NCBI RefSeq assembly: GCF_900103845.1
Contig: NZ_FNIJ01000007.1
Span: 62,001 to 126,000, forward strand
Direction of reading: 5' to 3'
Length of the DNA stretch: 64,000 nt
DNA from: Pseudomonas jinjuensis
GTDB taxonomy: Bacteria > Pseudomonadota > Gammaproteobacteria > Pseudomonadales > Pseudomonadaceae
How positions within the stretch are numbered: position 1 is the first letter of the stretch; the number at the start of each line of letters is the position of its first letter. This document shows positions 17,382 to 26,720 of this stretch, in pieces. The translations under genes and the position numbers were made by a program. The notes under the pieces are model-generated. The model searched no databases. It was given only the letters and a program-made list of their open reading frames with translations, and was not told the origin of the DNA.

Positions 17382-18365
17382 ATGAAATCGAGCGTCTGGC
17401 GCATCGCCGGGGCGGGCCTGTTCACATTGCTCGTGGCGCCGGCCTTCGCCGCCGATGAGGGTACGGATTCCGGGCCTCCGGTGGGCCAGTGGCTGCAGCG
17501 TTCCAGCGGCTACTACGCCAGCCCGCACGGCGGCGTGGGCCAGTGGCTGGACCAGTATTCCTACCCGGTCTATCCCGCCTTTCCCGACAGCCAGCGGCTG
17601 AACCCGGACCGCCGGATCGGCCAGTGGCTGGACACCATGTCCTACCCCGGCCCGCCGCAGGACCAGCCGCAGGCGCTGGGGCCGGGGCAGTTGCCGGGAA
17701 CGCCGATCTACGTCGGCGCGCAGTGGGTGCTCGGCACCACCGCGCCGCTGCCGAAGGATGCCTATGGCGACGTGGTCGGCATGCCGCCCGGTCCGCCGCC
17801 GCCCAGGCCGCCGGGCGCGGACAAGGCGGGGCGCGGCAACTGGGGGCCGCATCCGCCGGACTGGCGTCCGGGACGGATGGTGGACCGGGTGCCGGACGGC
17901 AACAGCGAGGTGTCCTGGCAGGGGCGCCGCTTCTACTTCAAGGATGGCTACTGGTACCGCCCGATGGGCGCGCGCTACATGCTGATCGTGCCGCCTTACG
18001 GGGTGAGCATTCCGTACATGCCGAGCTATGCGCAGCAGCTCTGGGTCGGCGCCGTGCCGTACTTCTTCGCCGCCGGCAACTACTACGTCTGGCAGGCGGA
18101 GACGCAGACCTACCAGTCGGTCGCGCCGCCGCAGAGCGAAGAGTCCAGCCTGGCGTCGAACAGCTACGACGTGGTCGCCTCCCCGGAAAGTGGCCAGCCG
18201 CCGGAACAGCAGGATCGCGATCGCTACGAGTGCCACCGCTGGGCGGTAGGGGAGAGCCAGTTCGACCCGGCGGCCGCCACCAACGCGCCGCCGCCGGAAG
18301 TCGCCGAGCAGTACCGCAACGCCATCGGCGCCTGCCTGGCCGGGCGCGGCTACAGCATCAACTGA
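17382..18365 (+). CDS. Secreted DUF6515-like protein with GQWL repeats
   Basis: 327 aa with a Sec signal peptide (MKSSVWRIAGAGLFTLLVAP, cleavage after A-F-A). The mature N-terminus has three imperfect repeats around GQWL (residues 35-38, 53-56, 80-83). A Pro/Gly-rich linker (GPPPPRPPG) follows. The domain VSWQGRRFYFKDGYWYRP...YMLIVPPYGVSIPYMP resembles DUF6515 periplasmic/envelope proteins. The C-terminus has two Cys (DRYECHRWAVGESQFDP and IGACLAGRGYSIN), as in many glycine-zipper-like envelope proteins. Function unknown. The end overlaps the convergent CDF gene by 8 bases. Confidence 0.75.
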   Translation: MKSSVWRIAGAGLFTLLVAPAFAADEGTDSGPPVGQWLQRSSGYYASPHGGVGQWLDQYSYPVYPAFPDSQRLNPDRRIGQWLDTMSYPGPPQDQPQALGPGQLPGTPIYVGAQWVLGTTAPLPKDAYGDVVGMPPGPPPPRPPGADKAGRGNWGPHPPDWRPGRMVDRVPDGNSEVSWQGRRFYFKDGYWYRPMGARYMLIVPPYGVSIPYMPSYAQQLWVGAVPYFFAAGNYYVWQAETQTYQSVAPPQSEESSLASNSYDVVASPESGQPPEQQDRDRYECHRWAVGESQFDPAAATNAPPPEVAEQYRNAIGACLAGRGYSIN

Positions 18366-19257
18366 TGGTTTCCTTGCCCACCACTTCCTGCGGGTCGGCG
18401 TGCACCAGCACCTCGGCCCGCGGGAACTCCCGGTGGATCGCCAGCACCGCCTCGTCGCACAGGGTGTGGGCGCGCGACAGGGTCAGCTCGCCGGGCAGTT
18501 CCAGATGCAGCTGGACGAACCAGTGGGTGCCGGAAATCCGCGTGCGCAGGTCATGCGCGCCGAGCACGCCGGGGACGCTGCAGACCAGCTGGTGCATGCG
18601 CTCGCTGACCTCCTGCGGCAGTTCCTCGTCCATCAGCACCGCCACCGACTCGCGGGCGATGTGCAGCGAGCTCCACAGGATGTACAGCGCGATGCCCAGC
18701 CCGAACACCGCATCCAGGCGCTGCCAGCCGTAGCCGGCGAGGATCAGCGCGACCAGGATGCTGCTGTTGAGCAGCAGGTCCGAGCGGTAGTGCAGCGAAT
18801 CGGCGCGGATGGCGGTGGAGCCGGTGAGCTTCACCACGTGGCGCTGGAACGCCAGCAGGCCGGCGGTCAGCGCCAGCGACAGGATCATCACGGCGATGCC
18901 CCAGCCGGTGGCCTCTAGCGGTTGCGGATGCAGCAGGCGGTCACCCGCCTGGGCGCCGACCAGCAGCGCGCTGACCGCGATGAACAGCGCCTGCGCCAGG
19001 CCGGACAGGGACTCCGCCTTGCCGTGGCCGTAGCGGTGGTCGTCGTCCGCCGGGCGGATCGCGTAGTGCACCGCCAGCAGGTTGAGGAAGGAGGCGGCGC
19101 CGTCCAGCAGCGAGTCGGTGAGGCCGGCGAGCAGGCTGACCGAGCCGCTCAGCCACCAGGCGATCGCCTTGGCGACGATCAGGGTGAACGCCACGCCCAG
19201 CGAGGCGAGCGTCGCCAGCCGCATGAGACGACGGGCTGGCAGGGCGCTTGAGATCAT
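18358..19257 (-). CDS. Cation diffusion facilitator (FieF-type) divalent metal exporter
   Basis: 299 aa. Six hydrophobic segments and a cytoplasmic C-terminal domain. Metal-site motifs are visible: the TM2 segment LTDSLLDGAASFLNLLAV (D-S-L-L-D), DDDHRYGHGKAESLSGLAQA and the TM5 segment ADSLHYRSDLLLNSSI. The D-x3-D and H-x3-D patterns match FieF/YiiP zinc/iron exporters. The start ATG overlaps the stop of the upstream dinB-like gene (ATGA), so the two are coupled. From memory equivalent to PA3963. Confidence 0.9.
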   Translation of the reverse strand: MISSALPARRLMRLATLASLGVAFTLIVAKAIAWWLSGSVSLLAGLTDSLLDGAASFLNLLAVHYAIRPADDDHRYGHGKAESLSGLAQALFIAVSALLVGAQAGDRLLHPQPLEATGWGIAVMILSLALTAGLLAFQRHVVKLTGSTAIRADSLHYRSDLLLNSSILVALILAGYGWQRLDAVFGLGIALYILWSSLHIARESVAVLMDEELPQEVSERMHQLVCSVPGVLGAHDLRTRISGTHWFVQLHLELPGELTLSRAHTLCDEAVLAIHREFPRAEVLVHADPQEVVGKETIS

Positions 19258-19769
19258 TGGGTGTCCTGGCGTTCGGGCAGGAAATAGATGTAGTCGAGCA
19301 TCGGGGCGGGCTGGCCGAGGGCGGTCAGCGCCGCGCTCATCTGGCCGCGGTGATGGGTGCCGTGGTTGACCAGGTGCTGGATGACGTCCAGCAGCGACTG
19401 GCGGAGGTCCTGGCCGGCCATGTTGCGGTAGTCCAGTGGCAGGCGCAGGGACGTGTCGTCCTGTTTCGCCAGCCAGTCCTTCCACTCCGCCATGCCTTCG
19501 GCGAGGTAGGCGGCGAGTTCGTCGCGCTCGTGGGCGACCTCGCTGTCCAGCCGCTCGAACTGCCAGGGCTGGCCGGTCACGCGGCCGAGCCAGATGCGGT
19601 CGACCATCGCCAGGTGGTTGAGGGTGCCGTGCAGGCTGCCGAAGAACAGCCCGCGCTCGGCGCGGTAGTCCGCATCGTCCACCGGTGCCAGGGCGCCGAG
19701 GATGCGTTCGTAGGCCCACTGGTGGTAGGCGAGCAGTTTTTCCACGTGTGCGACGAGCGGACCTTTCAT
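19254..19769 (-). CDS. DinB-family putative metal-dependent protein
   Basis: 171 aa four-helix-bundle DinB/YfiT-like protein. The conserved His triad is visible in SLHGTLNHLAMVDRIW and LVNHGTHHRGQM. Family members bind a divalent metal; many are thiol-dependent transferases, but the substrate here is unknown. Coupled to the CDF exporter by a 4-base overlap. Upstream gene is a small lipoprotein with a 3-base gap. Confidence 0.88.
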   Translation of the reverse strand: MKGPLVAHVEKLLAYHQWAYERILGALAPVDDADYRAERGLFFGSLHGTLNHLAMVDRIWLGRVTGQPWQFERLDSEVAHERDELAAYLAEGMAEWKDWLAKQDDTSLRLPLDYRNMAGQDLRQSLLDVIQHLVNHGTHHRGQMSAALTALGQPAPMLDYIYFLPERQDTQ

Positions 19770-19771
19770 TT

Positions 19772-20188
19772 TCAGGCTCCTCTGTGGAGGCCAAGACTTG
19801 CCAGTTGCTGGAGGTCACCGTTGCGCTGGAGCAGACGCGGGTCGTCGAGCGGCAGGCTGCGGCCGGTCTCGCGCTGGATGATCGCCTTGAGCTTGGCTCG
19901 GTCGATGCTGCCGTCGGGGCCGACGGCGTCCTTGAGTTTTTCCGGGGCCACCGAAACCTTGTCGTCGGGCAGGTAGATGGCGCCGGTGGCGAAGTCTACG
20001 CCGAAGGCGATCAGGCCCGGGATGACATAGAACAGCAGTCCGATGGCATCGAACACGGCGATGGCCGGGTCGATGCGGCCGTCGATCTGGCCACGGCGGT
20101 CGGGATAGAAGATGGTCCCGCAGGCGCTCAGCTGGGCGAGCAGGGCGGCACTGAGAACCGCGCAGGAAACACGGGTGGCAAGACGCAT
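19772..20188 (-). CDS. Small putative lipoprotein (polyribonucleotide nucleotidyltransferase-like annotation, function unknown)
   Basis: 138 aa. The signal peptide ends in a lipobox, LLAQLSAC, with GTIFYPDRRGQ following. A hydrophobic segment (AVFDAIGLLFYVIPGLIAFGVDFATG) and the motif GAIYLPDD follow, then a charged C-terminus. Such short proteins are common in Pseudomonas and sometimes carry misleading enzyme names. It precedes dinB-like with a 3-base gap, so it is probably the first gene of a lipoprotein-dinB-CDF operon. Start chosen at MRLATR, with a GGAGG-like RBS upstream. Confidence 0.7.
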   Translation of the reverse strand: MRLATRVSCAVLSAALLAQLSACGTIFYPDRRGQIDGRIDPAIAVFDAIGLLFYVIPGLIAFGVDFATGAIYLPDDKVSVAPEKLKDAVGPDGSIDRAKLKAIIQRETGRSLPLDDPRLLQRNGDLQQLASLGLHRGA

Positions 20189-20362
20189 GGATGACCTCCG
20201 GAACGATGGTTCGAACAACTATATCAACGCCGTATGTCGGCCTCTATCGGGCTGGCGGGAAATACCTGCCCTCGCTTTCCTTGACCGCCGGCGGTTGCGT
20301 CCGGTTCGGCGTTTATAATCGCCGGTTTGCATTCGCCATTGCGCAGTTCTCCAGGAGCCGGC

Positions 20363-22891
20363 ATGAATTCCCTTCCCATCGACAGCGTGCTTCCCGCCCT
20401 GCGCGAGGCCCTGACCGAGCGCCACGAGGTGGTGCTGGAAGCGCCGCCCGGCGCCGGCAAGACCACCCGCGTGCCGCTGGCGCTGCTCGACGAACCCTGG
20501 CTGGCCGGGCAGGGCATCCTCATGCTCGAACCGCGCCGGCTGGCCGCGCGGGCGGCGGCCGAGCGGCTGGCGAGCGAACTGGGGGAGAAGATCGGCGAAA
20601 CCGTCGGCTACCGCATCCGCCTGGAGAGCAAGGTCGGGCCGAGGACGCGCATCGAGGTGGTCACCGAAGGCATCCTCGCCCGCCGCCTGCAGGACGATCC
20701 GGCGCTGGAAGGCGTCGGCCTGGTGATCTTCGACGAGTTCCACGAACGCAGTCTCGACGCGGACCTCGCGCTGGCGCTGACCCTCAACGGCCGCGCCCTG
20801 CTGCGCGACGAGCCACCGCTGAAGGTGCTGGTGATGTCCGCCACCCTGGAGGGCGAACGGCTGTCCGCGCTGCTCGACGCTGCGCCGGTGGTGCGCAGCG
20901 AGGGGCGCATGTTCCCGGTGGATATCCGCTGGGGCCGGCCGTTCCAGCCCGGCGAATTCATCGAGCCGCGGGTGGTGCAGACGGTGCTGCAGGCGCTGGC
21001 CGACGAGCCGGGCAGCCTGCTGGTGTTCCTCCCCGGGCAGGCCGAGATCCGTCGCGTCGCCGAACAACTGGGCGAGGCGCTGGCCGGGCGCGACGAGGTG
21101 CTGCTCTGCCCGCTGCATGGCGAACTGGAGCTGTCCGCCCAGCGCGCCGCCATCGAGCCGGCGCCGGCCGGAAAGCGCAAGGTGGTGCTGGCGACCAACA
21201 TCGCCGAGACCAGCCTGACCATCGACGGCGTGCGCGTGGTGGTGGATGCCGGCCTGGCGCGGGTGCCGCGCTTCGATCCGGGCAGCGGCATGACCCGCCT
21301 GGACACCCAGCGCATCTCCCGCGCCTCCGCCACCCAGCGCGCCGGTCGTGCCGGGCGACTGGAGCCCGGCGCCTGCTACCGGCTGTGGTCGGAAACCCAG
21401 CACGACCAGCTGGCGGCCCATGGCACGGCGGAAATCCTCCAGGCCGACCTCGCCGGCCTGGCCCTGCAACTGGTGCGCTGGGGCGTGGCGCCGGGCGAAC
21501 TGGCCTGGCTGGATGCGCCGCCGTCCGCCGCCTACGCCCAGGCGCTGGACCTGCTGGAACGCCTCGGCGCGCTGGCCTCCCGTTCCGGCGGCGGCAGCCT
21601 GACCGCCCACGGCCAGGCCATGGCCGAGCTGCCGGCGCACCCGCGCATCGCCCATCTGCTGCTGCGTGGGCATGCCCTCGGCCTGGGGCAGATGGCCTGC
21701 GATCTCGCCGCGCTGCTCGGCGAGCGCGACATCCTGCGTGGCGGCGACGCCGACCTGCACCAGCGCCTGGCCCTGCTCGCCGGCGAAGCGGGCGCGCCGC
21801 GCGGCAACCGTGGCGCGGTACAACGGGTGCGGCAGCTGTCGCGGCAGTTCCGCGGCTACCTGCGCGGCCAGCCGGCCGAGCCGGTGGCCGACCCGGATCA
21901 TCCGCGCTGGCTCGGCGGCCTGCTGGCCTTCGCCTATCCCGACCGCATCGCCCAGCAGCGCCGCGCCGGCGGCGGCGAATACCGCCTGGCCAACGGCCGC
22001 GCCGCGCTGTTCGCCGAGCCGGACGCGCTGATGAAGGAAGCCTGGCTGGTTGTCGCCGACCTCGGCAGCCGCCAGGGCCAGCGCGAGGAGCGCATCTACC
22101 TGGCGGCGGCGCTCGATCCGGCGCTGTTCGAATCGATCCTCGCCGAGCAGGTGACGGTGCGCGACGAACTGGACTGGGACGAACGCGAAAACGTGCTGCG
22201 CGCCGAACGCCAGCGCCGCGTCGGCGAACTGGTGCTGAGCCGCGAGGCGCTGCCCGGACTGGACGCGGAAGCGCGCGGCCGCGCCCTGCTCGGGCTGGTC
22301 CGGCGCAAGGGCCTGGAGCTGCTGCCGTGGACTCCGGAATTGCGCCAGTGGCAGGCGCGGATCGGCCTTTTGCGGCGTCTCGATCTGGACGGCAAGGGCG
22401 AGAGCGAGTGGCCGGACGTCAGCGATGCTGCGCTGCTCGATTCGCTGGAAGACTGGCTGCTGCCGTACCTCGGCAAGGTCTCGCGGCTGGCGCACTTCGC
22501 CAACCTGGAGCTGCCCGGCATCCTCCACGGCCTGCTGCCCTGGCCGCTGCCGCAGCGCCTCGACGAACAGGCGCCGCGCACCCTGCAGGTGCCCTCGGGC
22601 TCGAACATCCGCCTGGACTACAGCGAGTTCCCGCCGGTGCTGGCGGTGCGCCTGCAGGAACTCTTCGGCCTCGCCGACACCCCGCGCATCGCCGGCGGCC
22701 GGCTGGCGGTGAAGCTGCACCTGCTGTCCCCGGCGCAGCGCCCGGTGCAGGTGACCCAGGACCTGGCGAACTTCTGGCGCAGTACCTATGCCGAGGTGAA
22801 GAAGGACCTGAAGGGGCGGTATCCGAAGCATTACTGGCCGGATGATCCGTTGATCGCCGAACCGACGGCGCGGGCCAAGCCGCGCAAGTAG
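20363..22891 (+). CDS. hrpB: ATP-dependent helicase HrpB
   Basis: 842 aa, close to the about 810 of E. coli HrpB. Helicase core: Walker A APPGAGKTTRVPLALL, motif Ia LEPRRLAARAAAERLASELG, Walker B IFDEFHERSLDADLAL (DEFH as in E. coli HrpB), motif III VMSATLEGERL, and motif VI SATQRAGRAGRLEPGACYRL. Helicase-associated and HrpB C-terminal domains follow. Start ATG at 20363 with AGGAG upstream. Divergent from the lipoprotein operon. RNA/DNA helicase of poorly defined role. Confidence 0.93.
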   Translation: MNSLPIDSVLPALREALTERHEVVLEAPPGAGKTTRVPLALLDEPWLAGQGILMLEPRRLAARAAAERLASELGEKIGETVGYRIRLESKVGPRTRIEVVTEGILARRLQDDPALEGVGLVIFDEFHERSLDADLALALTLNGRALLRDEPPLKVLVMSATLEGERLSALLDAAPVVRSEGRMFPVDIRWGRPFQPGEFIEPRVVQTVLQALADEPGSLLVFLPGQAEIRRVAEQLGEALAGRDEVLLCPLHGELELSAQRAAIEPAPAGKRKVVLATNIAETSLTIDGVRVVVDAGLARVPRFDPGSGMTRLDTQRISRASATQRAGRAGRLEPGACYRLWSETQHDQLAAHGTAEILQADLAGLALQLVRWGVAPGELAWLDAPPSAAYAQALDLLERLGALASRSGGGSLTAHGQAMAELPAHPRIAHLLLRGHALGLGQMACDLAALLGERDILRGGDADLHQRLALLAGEAGAPRGNRGAVQRVRQLSRQFRGYLRGQPAEPVADPDHPRWLGGLLAFAYPDRIAQQRRAGGGEYRLANGRAALFAEPDALMKEAWLVVADLGSRQGQREERIYLAAALDPALFESILAEQVTVRDELDWDERENVLRAERQRRVGELVLSREALPGLDAEARGRALLGLVRRKGLELLPWTPELRQWQARIGLLRRLDLDGKGESEWPDVSDAALLDSLEDWLLPYLGKVSRLAHFANLELPGILHGLLPWPLPQRLDEQAPRTLQVPSGSNIRLDYSEFPPVLAVRLQELFGLADTPRIAGGRLAVKLHLLSPAQRPVQVTQDLANFWRSTYAEVKKDLKGRYPKHYWPDDPLIAEPTARAKPRK

Positions 22892-22903
22892 GGCACAGAA
22901 CCT

Positions 22904-22993
22904 GTAGGAGCCAGCTTGCTGGCGATCATTGATGTTTCGCCGGATACCTGGTTGCCAGTTGAAGCCTCGGATCGCCAGCAAGCTGGCTCCTAC
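22904..22993. repeat. REP pair (GTAGGAGCCAGC family)
   Basis: Perfect 23-bp inverted arms 22904-22926 and 22971-22993 with a 44-base spacer, placed between the convergent hrpB and EEP-family genes. Confidence 0.92.
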
Positions 22994-23004
22994 ATGTCCG
23001 GGGC

Positions 23005-24093
23005 TCAATGCGGCAACAGGAACCGCCCACTCAACGGCAGGTGATTGGAAATCCGCAGCGTGTCCTCGCTGCGCACCGCCGCATCGAGGCGGCTGAGCGA
23101 CGGGCTGTGGAACAGGTAGTCCAGCGTGCGGTCCGGTCCCTTCACCCGCGGGTCGTTGGGGAAGTAGGTGTACCAGCGCTGCTGGTCGGTGCCGCTGGCT
23201 TCCGGCAGGGAGGGGACCATCGGGTAGCGCGCGGTCAAAAGGTTCAGCTCGCTGTTGGCGCGGTACGGCCGGCGCAGCACGTCCGGCAGGTAGGGATACT
23301 GCCCCAGCGGCAGCAGGCCGAAGTCGCCGCCGAGCAGCCAGGGCGCGCCGGACGCCTGCAGGCGCGCCAGGTGGTCTTCCAGCACGCCGATCTGTTGCGC
23401 CGGATGGTCGCCGGCCTTGCTCCGCGGCCGCTGCAGGCGGGTGTTGAGCAGCGTGAGCGGCTTGCCGTCGCGAATCGGCAGTTCGCTGAGCAGCAGCGCC
23501 GGCTGGCGGGCGAACAGGCGGGCCAGCGGGATGCCTTCGTGGTGCAGCAGGGACAGGCGTTCCGCGCGGGCGATCTGGAAGCGGCTGAAGGTGACCAGCT
23601 TGCGCCCCACGCTGCCGAACACGTGCGGGTTGGGGTTGAAGCGCGACTTCCAGTCGAAGGTCTGGGCGCTGCACGGGTAGAGATCGGCCAGGCGCTCGGC
23701 GAGCAGCGCCTGCTGGTCCTGATGGCCGGTGGCGGCGGCGCCGGCGTCGACATCCTGCAGCAGCAGCACGTCCGGCGCTTCCTCGCGGACCACCCGCACT
23801 ACTTCGTCGAGGGTGTAGGCGATGTCCTCGGCGGTCGGCTTCTCGTCCGGGCCGACGGCGTCCGGCAGGTCGTCCCAGAACACGTAGCGCTTGCCGGCCA
23901 GGTACTGCACGTTCCAGGTCATCACCTTCAGCGCCTGGCCGGGCTGCAGTTGTGGCGCCGGGGTGCGGCATACCGGCGTCAGCGTTTCCCGCGCGGCGGG
24001 ATGCCAGGCGAGCAGGTAGGCGAGGGCGGCGAGGCTGGCGATGAGCAGGAGCAGGGCTGACAGGGCGATGCGCAGGGTTCGGGACAAGCTCAT
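23005..24093 (-). CDS. Endonuclease/exonuclease/phosphatase (EEP)-family protein, membrane-anchored
   Basis: 362 aa. An N-terminal hydrophobic helix (IALSALLLLIASLAALAYLL) would anchor or export the domain. The EEP fold shows LKVMTWNVQYLAGKRYVFWD, DVLLLQDVDAGA (Asp in place of the usual metal-binding Glu), the GGDFGLLP strand, and a terminal ISNHLPLSGRF with the catalytic His. Could cleave a phosphodiester in lipids or nucleic acids. Convergent with hrpB across a REP pair; divergent from the SDR gene. Confidence 0.85.
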   Translation of the reverse strand: MSLSRTLRIALSALLLLIASLAALAYLLAWHPAARETLTPVCRTPAPQLQPGQALKVMTWNVQYLAGKRYVFWDDLPDAVGPDEKPTAEDIAYTLDEVVRVVREEAPDVLLLQDVDAGAAATGHQDQQALLAERLADLYPCSAQTFDWKSRFNPNPHVFGSVGRKLVTFSRFQIARAERLSLLHHEGIPLARLFARQPALLLSELPIRDGKPLTLLNTRLQRPRSKAGDHPAQQIGVLEDHLARLQASGAPWLLGGDFGLLPLGQYPYLPDVLRRPYRANSELNLLTARYPMVPSLPEASGTDQQRWYTYFPNDPRVKGPDRTLDYLFHSPSLSRLDAAVRSEDTLRISNHLPLSGRFLLPH

Positions 24094-24189
24094 GGGTTCC
24101 CAGGGCTATGCTTGGATGGACGAGAGCATAGTGGCTGCGACCGCGCATTTCACCCGCTGTTCCGCGCGGCCCCTTCGAGGAAACCGGCA

Positions 24190-25029
24190 ATGCGGCGCAA
24201 GGTCTTCTCCAGCAGGGTCTACCAGCACAAGGTGGCGCTGGTCACCGGCGGCTGCTCGGGAATCGGCCGGGCGCTGGTGCTGCGCTTCGCCCAGGCCGGG
24301 GCGAAGCTGGTGATCCTCGACCTCGACCAGGCCGCGCTGGACAGTCTCACCCAGCACCTGCGGCAACACCTCAACGCCGAGGCCCTCGGCCTGCGCTGCG
24401 ACATCACCGACGCCGAGGCGGTGCGCAGCGCGGTGGCGCTGGCCATCGAGCGCTTCGGCGGCATCGACGTGCTGGTGAACAACGCCGGCATCACCCACCG
24501 CAGCCTGTTCGCCGACACCGACCTCGCGGTGTTCCAGCGGGTGATGGCGGTGAACTTCCATGGCGCCGTGCACTGCACCCAGGCGGCGCTGCCCAGCCTG
24601 CTGGCGCGGCGCGGGCAGATCATTGTGCTCAGTTCGCTGACCGGCTTCGCCCCGCTGCTCTACCGCAGCGCCTACAACGCCAGCAAGCACGCCCTGCACG
24701 GCCTGTTCGACACTCTGCGCATGGAACTCGACGGCAGCGGCGTGGCGGTGACGCTGGTCTGCCCGGGCTTCACCGCCACCGACCTGCGCAAGAACGCCCT
24801 GCTCGGCGATGGTTCGGTGATCCGCCAGCCGGCGGCGGTGCTGGGCAGCGAAGTGGCCTCGCCGCACGACGTCGCCGAGGCGATCATCCAGGGCGCGATG
24901 CGCCGCAAGCGGCTGCTGATCCTGTCCAACGTCAACTGGCGCGCGCGCATCCTGGCGCGTTTCTTCCCGCGCCTGTTCGAGAAGCTGCTGGTGCCCAGGA
25001 TGTCCGGGCTGAAGCCGGGGAAACCCTGA
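24190..25029 (+). CDS. SDR-family oxidoreductase
   Basis: 279 aa from ATG 24190. Classical SDR motifs TGGCSGIG (cofactor), NNAG, SSLTG and YNASK (catalytic Tyr/Lys). The C-terminal extension is basic (MRRKRLLILSNVNWRARILARFFPRLFEKLL), often seen in SDRs annotated as acting on membrane lipids. The RBS-like GAGGAAA precedes the start. From memory equivalent to PA3957. Substrate unknown. Confidence 0.88.
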   Translation: MRRKVFSSRVYQHKVALVTGGCSGIGRALVLRFAQAGAKLVILDLDQAALDSLTQHLRQHLNAEALGLRCDITDAEAVRSAVALAIERFGGIDVLVNNAGITHRSLFADTDLAVFQRVMAVNFHGAVHCTQAALPSLLARRGQIIVLSSLTGFAPLLYRSAYNASKHALHGLFDTLRMELDGSGVAVTLVCPGFTATDLRKNALLGDGSVIRQPAAVLGSEVASPHDVAEAIIQGAMRRKRLLILSNVNWRARILARFFPRLFEKLLVPRMSGLKPGKP

Positions 25030-25052
25030 TCTCGACGCCGGGCACGGTTTTC

Positions 25053-25084
25053 GTAGGGCGCATGACGCGCCAGCGTCATCCGCC
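25053..25084. repeat. Short repeat of the GGGCGCATGACGCGCCAGCGTCAT family
   Basis: Contains the hairpin TGACGC-GCCA-GCGTCA next to GTAGGGCGCA. The same unit occurs inverted at 26554-26585 and as variants at 55834-55868 and 62893-62924. Distinct from the GTAGGAGC REP families. Located between convergent SDR and yciC-like genes. Confidence 0.7.
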
Positions 25085-25113
25085 AGAAACCAACGGCGCA
25101 TGAAGCGCCTCGC

Positions 25114-25776
25114 TCAGGCGGTCGGGGTCTGCTGCTCGTCAGGGCAGAGGATGAAGATGCGGTAGGCCGCCACCGTCAGCAGCAGCTGGAAGAAACTGCT
25201 GATCGAGTTCAGCACGATGCCGAGCAGCGGCGAGCCCTCGGTGGCCTGGAGAATCCAGCCGTTGGCCAGCCACACCGGCGCGAGGATCGCCATGGCGGTG
25301 AGCAGCAGCAGGAAGAAGTGCCCGGTGGTCAGCCGGTAGCTCTCGCGCATCGCGTCTATCGGCCGCAGCCCGCGGGTGATCAGGAGGAATTCGGCGAATG
25401 CCAGCTTGATCATGATGTAGATGCCGGGCAGGAACATCAGCGACAGGCCGATCACGATCAGCAGCGAGGTCAGCGCCGAGAGCAGCGCGAAGGCCGGCCA
25501 CAGGCGCAGCGCCGCGTTCCAGATTTCGCCGATGCCGCGCTCCCGCCCTTCGCCGCGGTCGACCAGGAAGAGGATCAGGCTGGCGGTGTACAGCGGGTAG
25601 AACACCAGCCCGGCGGCCAGCCCCCAGGGGCCGAACTGCGGCGAGCCGGAGGCCTGCTCGATCTGCTGCTGGACCAGGGTTTCCAGGACGATCCATGGCA
25701 GGCACAGCGGCAGCAGCGTGCCGATGTGGCGGCTGAAGAAATACCAGGCGTCGCGCAGGATGGAAATGGGATTCAT
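25114..25776 (-). CDS. YciC-family (UPF0259) inner-membrane protein
   Basis: 220 aa with about six hydrophobic segments, including HIGTLLPLCLPWIVLETLV, LLSALTSLLIVIGLSLMFLP, the GIYIMIKLAFAEFLLITRG motif, and ILAPVWLANGW. The AFAEFLLITRGLRPIDAMRES element is typical of YciC proteins. Role unknown, presumably in envelope homeostasis. The 260 bases upstream to the NYN gene contain no further ORF. Confidence 0.8.
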   Translation of the reverse strand: MNPISILRDAWYFFSRHIGTLLPLCLPWIVLETLVQQQIEQASGSPQFGPWGLAAGLVFYPLYTASLILFLVDRGEGRERGIGEIWNAALRLWPAFALLSALTSLLIVIGLSLMFLPGIYIMIKLAFAEFLLITRGLRPIDAMRESYRLTTGHFFLLLLTAMAILAPVWLANGWILQATEGSPLLGIVLNSISSFFQLLLTVAAYRIFILCPDEQQTPTA

Positions 25777-26036
25777 CGGGGCTGCAACAAGACAGAGCGG
25801 GCCTTGGACTCTAACCGATGCGCCCAGCGCCAGGCCAGCATGGCACGGTGGAGTCCCTTCACTGGCCAGGAACTCGTTTTCCGGGCCATCGATCCAAATC
25901 TAGGTGCAAATCCGCATTCGTACCCGAGGCCACGGCAAATGAAATCCGGGGCGACGACGGCGGCTTCGTCCAGTCGCACTGGCGGAATGCCGGCGGGCTG
26001 CGATAATGCCGGCCCGCCGTCATTCCGGAGCCGCCC

Positions 26037-26513
26037 TTGAAGACCATCGCCCTGTTCGCCGACGTGCAGAACCTCTACTACACCGTGCGTCAGGCCTATG
26101 GCTGCCATTTCAACTATGCGGCGCTGTGGAAGGACGTCAGCCGCGAGGGGCAGATCGTCGAGGCCTATGCCTACGCCATCGACCGCGGCGATGCGAAACA
26201 GCAGCAGTTCCAGCAGATCCTGCGCAACCTCGGCTTCACCGTGAAGCTGAAGCCCTACATCCAGCGCAGCGACGGTTCGGCCAAGGGCGACTGGGACGTC
26301 GGCATCACCATCGATGTGCTCGACGCCGCCGCGCGGGTCGACGAGGTGGTGCTGGCTTCCGGCGACGGCGACTTCGACCTGCTGCTGGAACGGGTGCGTG
26401 CCGGCGGGCGCGAGGCCGTCGCCTACGGCGTGCCGGGGCTGACCGCCCACGCGCTGATCCGCGCCGCGACGCGCTACGTGCCGATCGAGGGTGGGTTGTT
26501 GCTGCGGAACTGA
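26037..26513 (+). CDS. NYN-domain (LabA/DUF88) putative ribonuclease
   Basis: 158 aa PIN-like NYN domain: IALFADVQNLYYTVR (first acidic residue), KGDWDVGITIDVLDAA and VVLASGDGDFDLLLERVR. These acidic residues form the metal-binding site of NYN nucleases. The start is TTG at 26037 with GGAG seven bases upstream, since no ATG precedes the conserved AxFADxQNL strand. From memory equivalent to PA3955. Likely acts on RNA, but no substrate is known. Confidence 0.85.
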   Translation: MKTIALFADVQNLYYTVRQAYGCHFNYAALWKDVSREGQIVEAYAYAIDRGDAKQQQFQQILRNLGFTVKLKPYIQRSDGSAKGDWDVGITIDVLDAAARVDEVVLASGDGDFDLLLERVRAGGREAVAYGVPGLTAHALIRAATRYVPIEGGLLLRN

Positions 26514-26553
26514 CCTCCAGTATTCCTTCACTCACTCTCACGTCGAGCCTGGC

Positions 26554-26641
26554 GGCGGATGACGCTGGCGCGTCATGCGCCCTACACGACGGCGATGCCC
26601 GCAACTCCGGACCGTCTGTAGGAGCGGGCCATGCCCGCGAT
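26554..26641. repeat. Mixed repeats: inverted GGCGGATGACGC unit plus single REP
   Basis: 26554-26585 is the inverse of the repeat at 25053, and 26618-26641 is a single GTAGGAGCGGGCCATGCCCG-type REP hairpin. They fill most of the gap before rhlE. Confidence 0.75.
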
Positions 26642-26720
26642 CTCCAGGCCAGCGCTGAAGTCTCCCCCCAGCGCGTCGGTTACAATTCCCTCATTACTTC
26701 CGTTTCTCTGCGAGCCCTCC

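Noticed and set aside
20219-24190. 1323-codon minus-strand frame antisense to hrpB
   Set aside because: Repetitive Gln/Gly/Arg/His composition and no domain; hrpB on the + strand has complete helicase motifs.
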